A stretch of DNA of 64,000 nt from Edaphochlamys debaryana (lineage: Eukaryota; Chlorophyta; Chlorophyceae; Chlamydomonadales), in NCBI GenBank assembly GCA_016858145.1, contig JAEHOE010000002.1, positions 2,852,001 through 2,916,000 on the forward strand, given 5' to 3'. Made by a program: the position numbers and the translations under genes. Positions 1 through 11,507 of this stretch are shown here, piece by piece (position 1 is the first letter of the stretch; every line of letters starts with the position of its first letter). The notes under the pieces are model-generated. The model did not search any database. It was not told the DNA's origin and saw only the letters and a program-made list of their open reading frames with translations.

Positions 1-1253
1 TGACGCGGGGAGCGGGGGGCAGAGGCGGGGGGGGGGGGGCGTCGAAGAGCGCCCCCCCCCGTGAGCAACTTTGGGTTGCGCTAGCTGCCCATCCCAGCCT
101 TCAACTGATCGCGTGCCATTCAAGACATCCTCGCGTTGCCTGAGCTCACCGTCGCGCGGTTACACAGCACATTCTGTCCACCGCACCGGCCCAATCGCAG
201 CCCAATCCGATTTGCATATCCATTACCTATTGTCGCACACCTCCTGGGAGGACATCGCGCGAAGCGCGAGTTTGACTAGCAGCGCGCCCCCACCCCCGCA
301 CCGTGGTCCTGAGACGCAAAGCCCGTTTCGATCTTGATATAACATGAATACGCCTCAGGATTAAGGTACGTTATAATGAATCCAAGCGGACTTGGGAATT
401 GGTCGGCAGCTGCTTCTTTGTCGCTCAGTCCTCATCGCTGCTATTGCACCGTATTGTATCTACAGTTTATGTGTCTTCCAGTATGTGTGACAACGTTCTC
501 CGGACCGTTCTGTGGGCCGTGTCCGCGGAATCGCGCCATGACAGCTGGGGCCAGGGCAGGCACGGGGAACCAGCGGGAAACAGGTCTTCGTTTCTATAAC
601 TGCTTGCCAGTCACGCGTGCATCGGCGCTTGGGCGGGAATTGCCGGTGAAGCGGGGGAACACACCAGGGGCCAAACCTGCCGGGTCGACATGCCTTGTCA
701 AGGCTCCCTGGAGCGACCTATGAGGGCGACTCGCGCTGCGGAGTCGAGTGCCAGCCAGTGCCTAGGGGCTCCGTCAAGCTGGATTGTGCTGCTGCTGCTC
801 CACACGGCCGCTTTGCGGGACATGCATATCGGGTCAGCTGCAGGGCATCGGGCACAGTCGGTCGCTCGGCGGGAGGGCCCAGACCCCGAACGATTGCGCA
901 CGCCTCTCCTGCGTGGCAGCTAGCTTGCAACCCTGGAACGGCGCGAAGGGGTGCAGGGCAGCGAGTGGCAAAGCGCGAGATGACGTGAGGGGACGCACGG
1001 GAAGTGACGGGAAGTGCAGCTCTGGGCTTATGTGCATGCTGGAGAACCGCCTTCTGTCAATTTGAGCTGCGGCCGGGGCGGGTTTGGGTTCGGCGAACCG
1101 GGCATGTCGGTTGGGGGGCGGTTTGGGGGTCGGTTACCGGGTGGCACGAACCTGGGTTCGGCCCGAACCCGGCCAGAACCCGGCTAAGGACTGACGTAGG
1201 GCTTGACCTGCCTGCCTCCGTGCTGCCCACCTGCCTCTCCGGCCCCCTGGCAG
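1..1253. other. Gene-free left edge
   Basis: I see no exon-like stretch in this segment. The only structure is at about 26-60, where a run of about 14 G followed by CG, a short TCGAAG loop and GCG plus about 10 C forms a G/C hairpin. Upstream exons of the LRR gene relic that begins at 1254 are absent here, although every complete copy in the array has them. Confidence 0.5.
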
Positions 1254-1613
1254 GAACTGCGGCTTGAGCCACCCTCCAAGCTCCCGCTCCCGGCGCTGTT
1301 GCTGTTGCCGGGCCTGCCTCGCCTGGAGCGCCTGGCCCTCGACGCCTCGCCCTGGGCAGAAGACTTCCCGGCCAGCACCGAGCTGAGGGGCCAGGCGCTG
1401 GCGTCGATCGTGGCCCTGGGCCGGGCTCTGCCGCGGAAAAGGTGCCTCCGACTTGACCTCAACTGCCGTTGGCTCGCGGAGGAGGGCACAAGAGCGCGCG
1501 TGGAGAGCCTGGGCGTGCGGATGATGGAGCAGGTGGCCGCGTGGGGCGTGGAGGGTCTGGACATTTGGGTCCACGGCCGTCCTGCTGTGCAGCCCAACGC
1601 AGATGCCTTGTGA
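1254..1613 (+). pseudogene. Solitary 3' exon of the F-box-like/LRR family (unit 0)
   Basis: The segment is a single open exon after a good acceptor (cccctggcag at 1244-1253), beginning ELRLEPPSKLPLPALLLL and ending at a stop at 1611-1613. It aligns to the last exon of each downstream LRR unit, sharing the core STELRGQALASIVAL and the spacing to an MMEQVAAWGV-like helix. None of the other four family exons (F-box-like exon, LRR exon) is found in the 1250 bases upstream. It therefore looks like a 5'-truncated relic at the left end of the tandem array, produced by unequal exchange or deletion. Alternatively, distant upstream exons lie beyond the window, though intron sizes in the family make that unlikely. 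Confidence 0.7.
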
Positions 1614-2812
1614 AGAAGTCAGGGGCTGTCCCAAAGCGACGTGACAGGCTTCGATTGGTGCGCCCGCCCAGGGGGTGACATGTTATGATGGGCGGGCACG
1701 AGCACACATTGCGGCTCGGTGGACTGATCGCGGCTCGTAGACGCTTGGGGGCATCCTGTTGTGTTGGGGTACGAGGAATCCGTAAGCAAGTAGAAAGCCC
1801 GGCCAGACCCAGAGGGTGTGACGTAGCTCCGCGGGGGCATCCTGTTGTGTGCGTCAACTGCCCGGTGGCGTGCCATTCACTGCCTACAGAGGCCAAGATT
1901 GTAGGCGGCTGAGGAAGTCGGGGGTGCATATTTGTGATTGGGCGCGGCGCCGGCGTGGGCGCCTATCAAGGCAGAATTCGACCCGCGCTCAGAGGCAACA
2001 CCACAGTCCTCCTGGCCCCTGTGGACTGTCTGGATCGGGGACGTTGCCGTTGCGGGGAGGAGTTTGGAGAGTACTGGAGTTCGCGTCTCCAGTTGGTGTT
2101 GTGAGGACGCGGGAGGACGCATTGCTGCCTCTCGTACCCGAGCATTTGTGGACCTTCCGTGCACAGGCGCCCCGCAGACTCAGGCCACGGGCAATGCACG
2201 AAGGCAGTGCCTGAGCACCTAGGGTGGCGTCCCTTGCTTGATCTTGTGCTCAGTTGTGCAGCCTCTCTGCTCTGCCCCTTCCCCCGTCACGCCGCAACAC
2301 CGCAGCAGTCGTGGCTCCGTCTGCTCCGGGGCCATGTGACGACCGCCGTCCTTGTCTGGTTGTCAGGCCATGTCCTGTGGCCGTGCCCCTCGTCGCCCCG
2401 CTTCCCCCGCTCCCCCAGCCCCCCCTGCCCCCCCTCCAAGCCCCACGGCAGGCGGTGGCTCCGGTTCCTGCTCGGCGGGCTCCTGGGAGCGCAGTGCCGT
2501 GCCGTGGTGCCGTGGAGTCGTCATGACGGACGGCTGTGGACATCGTTGCACCTCCGCGCGAGCACGTAGCAAGCTCGCGACAACTCAGCGGATTACTCTC
2601 TGGCATAACAAGCTGCTGCGCACAAGGTTTCCTCGTTACTCGCGAAGCGGTCTCGGAGTGACACGGCGCCAGTTATCGCTCACGACCTCGGTCGCGCTTG
2701 ACTCCACATTCATCTAGCTCACGTATTGCACTGCGCTTAGGACCGCGCGCTTTCGATTTGTCTTACCGCATCGGCACGGCCTGCGCGAGGTTCTGCGCGC
2801 GAGCTCCACGCC
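1614..2812. promoter_or_regulatory. Spacer and upstream region of LRR unit 1
   Basis: I see no gene. The right part (about 2250-2812) is homologous to the regions directly upstream of units 2 and 3. A shared block around 2555-2625 reads ...caactcagcg, then an actctctggc-like motif, then aagctgctgcgcacaag. This is the most diverged of the three copies. It probably contains the promoter and 5' UTR of unit 1. Confidence 0.45.
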
Positions 2813-5603
2813 ATGAACGCTGGTGCACATGATGAAGCCGATACCGATATGGCGGACCCGAAGCGGCGGTGCGTGGGTCGTGGCGAGACCGCCCGGGAAT
2901 CGCCCAGTCTGGCGCCGTGCGCCTCGCCCCGCCCCGCTCCCCGCCTCGCGGCTGCCCCGACCCGTGAGACCACCACGTCCCTCACACGCATCCCTACTTT
3001 GCCCACAGGCGGACACATCTAATCAGCCTAGACGGAGAATCCAGCCCGGTCGCTGTGGTTCTCTTTGACCCCCGCTTGTTGGCCAAGGTTCTGGCGGAGG
3101 TGGCTAAGGCGCCCTTCTCTCTCGAACTGCGCGGGCTCCGGAGGGCTTTCCGGGCGGTCAGCAAGGACGCCCGCGGGGCTTTCGACAGTGCATGCGAGGA
3201 ACCGCTCATGTATGGACCCAAATCGGGAGGCTATGGGGTACACCACCTACAGCTTGCGGAACAGAGGTGAGGACCAGCTTGGTACCCGCAGGCCCCCGAC
3301 CAGGCCCTCTACCCTCTGCCCTCTGTCCCTCTCTACGCCTAACGTCTTCCGTTTCCCTCTTGTGTCTTCAGTCTTCCTCGTCCTTCGGAGGCCCTCGGCT
3401 GGGCCCGGGGCATGCTGCAGCGGGGGCGGCGACCCACATCAGTTCGTCTGGCAGTCTATCGCTGCCCAGACGAGTGGCGGGAGGGCGCGTGAGTTGCCGG
3501 CGTTGGAAAGGGCAGTCCCGCGGCAGATGGCGACAGCTAGGTTCCAGGTTTTGGGCTCCGCTGCATCCTCGCGTGGGCGAGATGGAGGGGCCAGCCTTGC
3601 TCTTTTATGCCCAGCCCTATCGTTTTTGACCTCCTCGTTTCGTGAACGTTGCCTCCGACGGCGTTCAGCCCCACCCCATCCTTACCTTGTCCCATTCCTG
3701 CCTCCATGCATCCCCGACAGGCTGGACCTCCTGCGGGCGATGCCCCAGCTCAGCGGCAGGCCGGGGGAGGGCGTGGCGTGCTTGCAGCTGCCCGCAGACC
3801 TCCTCTCGCCCTCGGCCGCACCCCTCTTCGCCGGGGCCTTCCCCAACCTCTCCCACCTCGAGCTGATCGACGCGAGCAGGCTCAGCCCGGACGCCAGTCA
3901 CGAGGCGGCGCGGGGCCTCGCACTGCTGCTGTCAGGGGCGGAGGGGGCAGAGGACAGCGGCGGTGCCTCCGCGGGAGCGGTCGGCGAGGAGGCAGGCGGC
4001 GCCCCCTCGGGCCCGGGGCCAGAGGCCGGTGGTGCCTCAGCGGGAGTGGACGGCGGGGGGCCGGGCCGCCTGGGGGACGGCCGGCGGCCGCTCCAGACCC
4101 GCCTGACGGCGCTCGGCCTGAGCCCGCATGAGAGGCTCCACCGCCTTCCGCCCGGCTTCGCACCCGTCTTGCGGCAAGCCCCGCAGCTGATGACGCTGGC
4201 CATTGGCACAGACTATGGTGGTTGCTGGTATGGCCAGCCAGAAGCTGACACGGAGAACGTCCGTGGCCCCCCGGAGGAGCTCGCGTCCCTCACCCAGCTC
4301 ACAGCCCTCTCGCTCCACTCCTGCGCCGTGCCGCTCCTGCCCGTCCTCACCGGCGCCCTCACACGCCTCACCAGCCTCGAGCTTAGCTACCAGCACGGCT
4401 CGGTGTCTCCTGCGGTCTTCGCGCCCCTGCAGGGCCTGCAGAGGCTCACTGTCCCAAACGCTAGCCTGGAGGTGACGGGGCTGGCCGAGGCCCTGAGCTC
4501 CCTGACCCGCCTCAGCGTGGGGGGTTTCACCCTCCCAGCCCAGGAGCTGTCCCAGCCCCTGACCAGCATCCCCTGCTGGCGGCTGCCGGCGGGGTTGCGG
4601 GAGCTGGGGCTCGGCGTCGGCATCAGCGGCTGGGCTGTGGCACCGGAGGTCTTGGCCGGCCTGGAGCTGCCCGCTGGTCTGCACTTCGACCGCGGGGACG
4701 GAGCCCGGGTTCACAACATCTTGCTCCACCCCGGCCGCCACACGGCCCTGCCGGTCGGGGAGGAGGGGTTTGCGGGCACCGAGCTGCTGCCCGCCGCTGA
4801 GGATGCGCTGTGCGGGGTCCTGCGCTTCGTCGGCCGGCATGGATTGCTTGCGGACCGACGGCCCGGCTACTTGAGCATTACATACCAAGCCTCAGGGACC
4901 GAACGGCTCCTGCAGCCCGCGGGCGGCGCTGCGGGCACGGGCCCAGGCAGGCCCAACCACGGCCGCTGGCTGCGGGCGGTCGCCGCCCTGGGCCCCTCCC
5001 GCCTGGCTCGAGGGCATTCAGCTGTCGTACCAGGACGTGGAGGCCATGCGGGGCGGCCTGGAGGATCTGGAGGTACGGCAGGGCAGATTAGGGGAGTTGA
5101 CGTTGCGGGTGGACTCTATTGCCGCTTGATTGATTCCATCACCTTGCGCGCCGAGGCCTCAGACTTGTTGGTTCTCAGTCCCAGCTCTACTCCCCGCGCC
5201 CGCTGCTAAATGCCCTATACGACCCCCTCCCCTCGCATCGCAGACCCTTATGTTCCAGCCGCCCTGCCAGCTACCCCTTCCGTCGCTTCCCCTGCTGGCG
5301 GGCCTGCCTCACCTCGAGTTCCTCTCCCTCGACGCCACGCCCTGGGCCGGCGACAACGCGGCCAGCACCGAGCTGAGGGGCCAAGCGCTGGCGTCGATCG
5401 TGGCCCTCGCAGCGACATGCCCTTCGGACCGCTACCTGGGAGTCGACCTGTGTTGCGGCCCAAACCCGGAGGAGGGCACTTGGGCGCGAGTGGTGTCGCT
5501 GGGCTTGCGGGCGCTGCAGCAGATGGTGGCGTGGGGCGTGCCGCCAGTGGACGTCATGGTCGAGGGTGATGCTGTGGAGCAGTTCGTAACGGTAACGCAC
5601 TGA
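2813..5603 (+). pseudogene. F-box-like/LRR family unit 1, frameshifted
   Basis: The five-exon structure matches unit 2: 2813-2868, 3009-3266, 3372-3488, 3721-5072 and 5244-5603. The first splice (CG|GTGCGT donor, cccacag acceptor) keeps frame, and here the internal Met used by other copies is replaced, so the start at 2813 is required. Exon 2 carries the F-box-like segment (VLFDPRLLAKVLAEVAKAPF then AFRAVSKDARGAFD). Exon 4 carries the LRRs (QLTALSLHSCAVPLLPVL and others). Near 5005 two bases are missing relative to the other copies: CTG-G-CTCGAGGGC where unit 4 has CTG-ACG-CTCGAGGGC. Exon 4 is therefore 1352 nt rather than a length that ends in phase 0, and the last exon would be read out of frame. 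The gene is probably a recent pseudogene; a sequencing error cannot be excluded. Confidence 0.7.
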
Positions 5604-7187
5604 GGAAAGCAAGGGCTGTCCCCGCCAGACGTAGGAGCAGGTCGGTAGCGTTGTCGAGGACAGGTGCTTCGAGGTTCAACGCAGCGTCAGGATGCGGAAG
5701 GCATGCTGGGACTGAAACAATGCAAAGTGACGTCGGCGCGCACAGTTCCTGACCCTAGCATGGCGCCGTCCATGGGTGATGGCCAGGCCGTGCCCCACGT
5801 CGTTTACCTTCAGCAAACTCCTTCCCGCAGCCCCGCCCGCCCCGCCCCCTCTGTCCGCTTCCCGGCAATGTCAAATGCAAGGCACTCGACCATAGGCTGG
5901 CGATGGCTCGGGGGTATGGCAGGGGGGCGTCCCCTGAGCATAATCGTAGCTAGCCCTTGATCCTCCTATGACATAGCTGCTCCCCCGGCGGCTTTGGGAT
6001 GTGCTTTATGGCTTGACTCGGTGTTGCTGCTTCGGCCATGCCGGTGGCATACGAAGGCACGGACCTTGTTCAAGACCGCTTGCGGGTACGGTCCGTGGTG
6101 TGTGTGCGGGTCGCCCAGACCGAAGCCCTTGCCCCCCCTATCCCCTGCCCCCTGCTGCATCCGCACGTGTCTGCACGCACTACTGGTGCTTATCGCTTGG
6201 CCGCACCGCCTTCCGATCCCGTGCCGATGGCCCCACCATGCCCCGCGGCGGGCGGGCGATGGCTGCATGGCTCCGGCCGGCTCCGGCTGCTCGGCGGTGC
6301 ACCACGGGCTTCGCCGGACTGATGGCGACAGCACCGGCACCTCGGGCTTCGCAGGCAGGCGGGTTCCACTCCCCCCGGCTCCCTAGCACCCGCTTGGTCC
6401 CCGTCCCAAAATGATCTTATGTGCTCGTTATGCATGTAGAGGCCAGTTACAGGTCTTGGGGGGCTTAGAAGCGGTCGGTCGCGGGCGCATGTCGGCCGAC
6501 ATGGTTGGGCGGGCGACCTCCGCGGAAGTCGCCAGAACTCCTTCGGATGTTGTCCTTAGTCCAAATTAGCCGTATGAGAGTAGCTTGGAGCTTAGATGCG
6601 CTCGCTGGCCGTCAGTCAACGGTCCGTTCTGGGCATCGCGAGCCGTGCTCCGCTCAAACTTACTGCCAAACACCTACATATGCTTCCCTTAGCTTAGGTT
6701 GTGAAGGGCGCGCTTGAAAATCGGCGGCCGGACGCCCCTACCCGACCTCTGTCCGACCGTGCCGAAACCCGACCCCTCGGACGGAAACGGGCTGTACGGC
6801 AGTCAACCCCAAGTGAACAAGCTTGGGTTTGGGCATGCTTATGAGGCCCTGAGTGTGGGGACCAGGGGCTGGGCCGGAGTAGAACCCGCCTGTTCGCAGG
6901 CGACAGCTGCTGACACCGCACCTCCGCACAAGCGCAAAGCAAGCCGGCGCCAGCTTAGCGAATCACTCTCCGGCGTGATAAGCTGCTGCACACAAGAATA
7001 CGCGCTTCTAGGGAAGCAATCTTCACATTGGAGGCAGCTGCTCGCGCTCTTCCCCTCCTTCCCAGGATGACAAACATCATGCTTATTTCTACGTTCTGCT
7101 AGCGCACTCAACGCTTTGCATCTGGCAGTCGGCGCTGTCGATCTGGCTTGCAACATCGGCGCAACTGCTCGCGAAGCGCGTCGCGCC
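5604..7187. promoter_or_regulatory. Spacer and conserved promoter block of LRR unit 2
   Basis: There is no gene. Two segments are repeated in the spacer before unit 3. One is about 6150-6330 (the ccgcacgtgtctgcacg...gcttatcg block, also at about 10965-11035). The other is a tightly conserved block of about 290 bases at 6903-7190 that matches 11220-11510 with few differences, including the tails cgcgcttctagggaagcaat and ttctgctagcgc just before the start codon. Conservation that strong outside coding sequence suggests the promoter/5' UTR was duplicated with the gene. Confidence 0.55.
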
Positions 7188-9903
7188 ATGAGCGCACTTA
7201 AAAGTCAAGAAGCCGAGGCCGGCTCAGCGTCCGGCCCCAAGCGGCGGTGCGTGGCGACCGTGGAGTTCCCCCTCGGGTTGGCGGCACGTCCGACCCGCGC
7301 CCCCGCTGCCCCTGCCCTGTTAGCCCACCACGTCCCCCTCCCAACTCTGCTCGTCCCTGCTTACCCACAGGCGGACAGCGGTAGAGCCTCTCAGCCTGGA
7401 CGGCATGGCCAGCCCGGCTGCTGCCGTCCTCATTAACCCCGCCTTGTTGGCGAAAATCTTACCAGATGTATCGAAGGCGGCCCTCTACAGCACAGACCTG
7501 CGCCAAGGCCTCCGGGCGTTCCGGCTGGTCAGTAAGGACGCCCGGGCGGCATTCGACAGGGCATGCGAGGCACCGCTGATGTACCGGCCCCAGCGGCCAC
7601 GGTACTTCATCAACGGCCGCAAATCTCAACAACCAAGGTGCCTGAGGGTGCCTGCTGTGTCACGTGGTATCAACCTAGCGGCCCAGACGGGAAACAACAT
7701 GGCTGTAGCTCCTTTCCTACCTGCCCAGGTGTCTTCATAGTACGCTTACCACAGTTCTAGGCCGTACGACCCTAGCCTGACCACCGCTTCCCCCTCCCTC
7801 CGCCCCCAGCCCCTCGCAGGCCCTGGGCTGGGCCCTGGGCATGCTGCGCCGGGGGCGGAGGCCCGGGGCGGTCCACATTGAGGTCAGCGGCCAGCCTGCT
7901 CCAGAGTGCCTGCAGGGCGTGTAAGTTGCGGCGGAGGGCACTACCTCTCATTCGCCAGGCACCTCTAGCTGGCTGCTAGTCCGGCCTGACGCCTTTCCCG
8001 TTCCAAACCACTTTTCCTGTGGCTCCCCACACCCCCCGACAGGCTGGACCTCCTGCGGGCCATCCCCCAGCTCAGCGGCAGGCCTGGGGAGGGCGTGGCA
8101 TTCCTGGAGCTGCCCGCACAGCTGCTCTCCCCCTCGACCGCGCCCTTCATCGCCGGGGCCTTCCCCAACCTCGCACGCCTGGAGCTGGCCCTAGATCCCA
8201 AGGTCGATGCCAGTCGCGAGGCGGCGCGGGGCCTCGCGCTGCTGCTCGGTGCAGCCCCGGGGGCAGAGGGCGGCGGTGCCACAGCGGCAGTGGGCGGCGG
8301 CGAGGAGGCAGGCGGCGGCCCAAACCCTGCCTCGCTGCTGCCCCGACTGACGGCGCTTTGCTTGGCCCAGTGCCATGGGTGCGAGCGCCTCCCGCCCGGC
8401 TTTGGGCCCATGCTGCGGCAAGCCTCGCAGCTGAGGACCCTGGAAATGCGCATGCATTTTGGCGAAAGCGGCAGCCTGCCGGAGATTGATACGGCGATCT
8501 TCCGAGAGCCCCTGGAGGAGCTCGCGTCCCTCACCCAGCTCACCGCCCTCTCGCTGTACTCCTGCGCCGTGCCGCTCCTGCCCGTCCTCACCGGCGCCCT
8601 CACACGCCTCACCAGCCTCGAGCTTAGCTACCAGCACGGCTCGGTGTCTCCTGCGGTCTTCGCGCCCCTGCAGGGCCTGCAGAGGCTCGAGGTCCCATGC
8701 GCTAGCCTGGAGGTGACGGGGCTGGCCGAGGCCCTGAGCTCCCTGACCCGCCTCAGCGTGGGGGGCTTCACATTCGCAGACGAAGCGGCGGAGAAGCCGC
8801 TGACCCGCATCCCCCGCTGGCGGCTGCCGGCGGGGCTGCGGGAGCTGGGGCTTGGAGCCGACATCACTGCTCCGCGCGTCCCCCCTGAGGCACTCGCCGG
8901 ACTCGACCTGCACCCAGGGCTGTGTCTTGACCCAAACTCGGCCCAGGGCAGTTTCGTGCTCCACCCCGGCCGCCACACGGCCCCGCCGGTCGTTGAAGAT
9001 GACGAGGAGGGCGAGGAGGATGGCTTCGCGGGCACCGCGCTACTGCCCGCCGCTGAGGAAGCGCTTTGTGCGGCCCTGAGCTTCGTTCGCCGGCACGGAC
9101 TGGACAGGAAGGTCAACGTCGACGTCACCTTTGAAGCTGAGGTGGCAGACCTCCTCCTGCAGCCCGTGGGCGGCGCTGCGGGCACGGGCCCAGGCAGGCC
9201 CAACCACGGCCGCTGGCTGCGGGCGGTCGCGGCCCTGGGCCCCTCCCACCTGTGGCTCAAGGGCATCAATCTGTCGTACCAGGATGTGGAGGCGCTGCGA
9301 GATGGCATGGCTGCTGTGAAGGTAAGGGAGGATGACGCATGGGGCTTTGGTGGTACCGGTACACTTAGCGTATGGCTTGCCCAAACACCATCAGCCCTCG
9401 ACAGGAGTCGCCTACCTCCTCCACCCCGCACCCTCCACCCCGCAGGATCTGGACGTCGCGCCACCTTGTGAGCTGCCCATCCTGTCGCTCACTCGCTCAT
9501 CACGTGCCCTTTATGCCACACCTCCGATCCCTTACAGGACCTGGTCCTCGAGCCGCCCTGCGAGCTCCCCCTCCCGGCCCTGCCGCTGCTGGCGGGCCTG
9601 CCTCACCTCGATTTCATCACCCTGGACGCCACGCCCTGGGCGGAAGACAACCTGGAAAGCTCTGAGCTGAGGGGCCAGGCGCTGGCATCGATCGTGGCCC
9701 TGTCTTTGGCGCGGCCCCAAGGCAGGGACCTACAGCTGGACCTGTGTGTCGACGCAGGCGTGAGTCGAGAGCGCGTGCGGGCCATGGGCGTACGGGTGCG
9801 CGAGTGCATGCGGGCATGGGGCGTGCAGCCTCCGCTCATCATGGTTAACGGTTACTCTGTAAAACCGGAAACAGACGCAGAAGAGTCTGATGAGGAGCAG
9901 TGA
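7188..9903 (+). CDS. F-box-like/LRR protein, the only intact copy (unit 2)
   Basis: The model has five exons: 7188-7246, 7371-7637, 7810-7920, 8043-9321 and 9538-9903. They total 2082 nt and encode 693 aa, with all phases consistent. Residues 1-32 include a basic PKRRR stretch. Residues 33-85 look like a degenerate F-box (INPALLAKILPDVSKA followed by LRAFRLVSKDARAAFD). Exon 3 gives the conserved PSQALGWALGMLRRGRRP. Exon 4 (residues 146-572) holds the LRRs, for example QLTALSLYSCAVPLLPVL, RLTSLELSYQH and GLQRLEVP. The C-terminus is acidic (ETDAEESDEEQ). F-box/LRR proteins usually recruit substrates to SCF ubiquitin ligases, but the F-box match is weak and no substrate can be inferred. The start Met is supported by unit 1, which lacks the downstream Met at 7405. 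Confidence 0.75.
9446..9500 (+). repeat. Partial copy of the last-exon start inside the last intron of unit 2
   Basis: After an acceptor-like cgcag at 9441-9445 the sequence reads DLDVAPPCELPILSL. This closely resembles the true start of the last exon at 9538 (DLVLEPPCELPLPALPLL). It loses frame/similarity after about 50 bases and has no useful donor. It looks like a small partial duplication that leaves a decoy acceptor about 90 bases upstream of the real one. Confidence 0.5.
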
Positions 9904-11507
9904 GGGGCAGTCCCAGCCGCCATGACGCAAGGCATGGGGCTGGCACGAGAGGGTGTGTGGGTTAGGGGCTGCTCGCTTAAGCCGAGGAAGCATAGGCGCG
10001 GCGGGAAGCCGGCCTGCATGTCCGAAAGCGCCACGGGCACACCGCATGCGGGGGGGGGGGGGCAGCAATGCAGCCGGCAGGTGCGGTCCGCGGAGCCGCA
10101 ACGCCTGCGGGAAGTACCTTGTGAGAGCTCATCGCTGAGGGTAAGCCGTGTTGGGTTCCCGCGTGGCAACTCCCACTTGAACGCCTGGGGGCGCACGGCT
10201 GCAAGCATTGGGGTTTAGAGAGCACGAGCTTGGCATGTGTTTGGTTCGGGTGGCATGTTCTTGGGGCACAGGGCATGAGTGGACAGCGCATGAGTGGTGC
10301 TGGGCGTGCGTGGCGGGTCTTCGCAGGCCACCTTGGAGAGGCCTGCCGGATAGGGTTAACTCTTGCCTGACAGTCATAGCTGCCAAGGCCCCGACAGATG
10401 CCGGAAATGTAGGGTGCTGCTCCGATGCGTGGCCAGGGCTTGGGACGCATGCCTGGGGGAGGGCACGCGTGGCCATATGTGGCATAACTTTGATCTTCGA
10501 TGTCCGTTTCCCGGCATTAGAGTCAAGTGCATTCGGGCTATGACATGTATGCCCCCCCAGTGGGATCTGCTTCATGGCTTTCAGTCGTTGTTGCTGCTCC
10601 CGATGTGCCCACTGCTTAGGGCCCCGGCCTGTCCCGGCTCCCCGGAGGACTCAGGTCATTCCCCCGGACCCCCTCAAGACCCCACCGTAGGGCTTAGGCT
10701 CCAGCTTGCTTGTCCCCCTGCAGGCTGCAGCCCGCTCCGGCTTTTCCGTCGAAACCCCGCAGCAAGCATGGTCCCGGCATGGTCCCGCTCAGGCGCTGGG
10801 TTACGGCCCCTTTGCCGCGTGGCCAGCCCCGGGCCCCCTTCAACCCCGGCGGCAGGGGGGGGGGTCCGGTTGCCGCTCGGCGGACTTCGCGGTGTCGCAA
10901 TGCCTATATATTTGGAGCGGGGCATAGTCTTATCCACCGTGACACGCCTTCCCCTGATGCATCCGCACGTGTCTGCACGGACTACTGTTGCTTATCGATT
11001 GGCCGCACCGCCTTCCGATCCCGTGCCGATGGCCTAATGTGCACAGCTCAACGAGCCGGCGATGCCCGGTCGCCTGTCCTTGTCAGGCCGTGCCCCTCGT
11101 CGCCGACTCCCGCAGCCCCAACTCCCCCGCCCCCCTCGCCCCCACCATGCCCCGCGGCACGCGATGGCTCCGGCTGCTCGGCGGACGGCGGGCACCTCGG
11201 GCTTCGCACGACCGATGGCGACAGCTGCTGACACCGCATGTCCGCTCAAGCGCAAAGCAAGCCGGCGCCGCCGCCAGCTTAGCGCATCACTCTCCGGCGT
11301 GACAAGCTGCTGCACACAAGCATACGCGCTTCTAGGGAAGCAATCTACACAATGGAGGCAGCAGCTCGCGTTTTGTCCCTCTTTGAAAGGATGACAAGCA
11401 TGATGCTTATTCCTACGTTCTGCTAGCGCGCGAGGCGCTCTGTATCTGGCACTCGGCGCTGTCCATCCCGCCGCTTTGGCGCAACTGCTCGCGAAGCGCT
11501 TCGCGCC
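9904..11507. promoter_or_regulatory. Spacer between LRR units 2 and 3 with duplicated 3' and 5' flanks
   Basis: I see no gene. The left part (about 10155-10300: cgcgtggcaac, then cacttgaacgcctg, then tgtttggttcggg) is homologous to the sequence after unit 3 at about 14297-14420, so 3' flanks were duplicated too. The right part contains the promoter block shared with unit 2 (11220-11507) and a TATA-like tatatatttgg at about 10904. A run of about 13 G lies at 10050. Confidence 0.5.
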
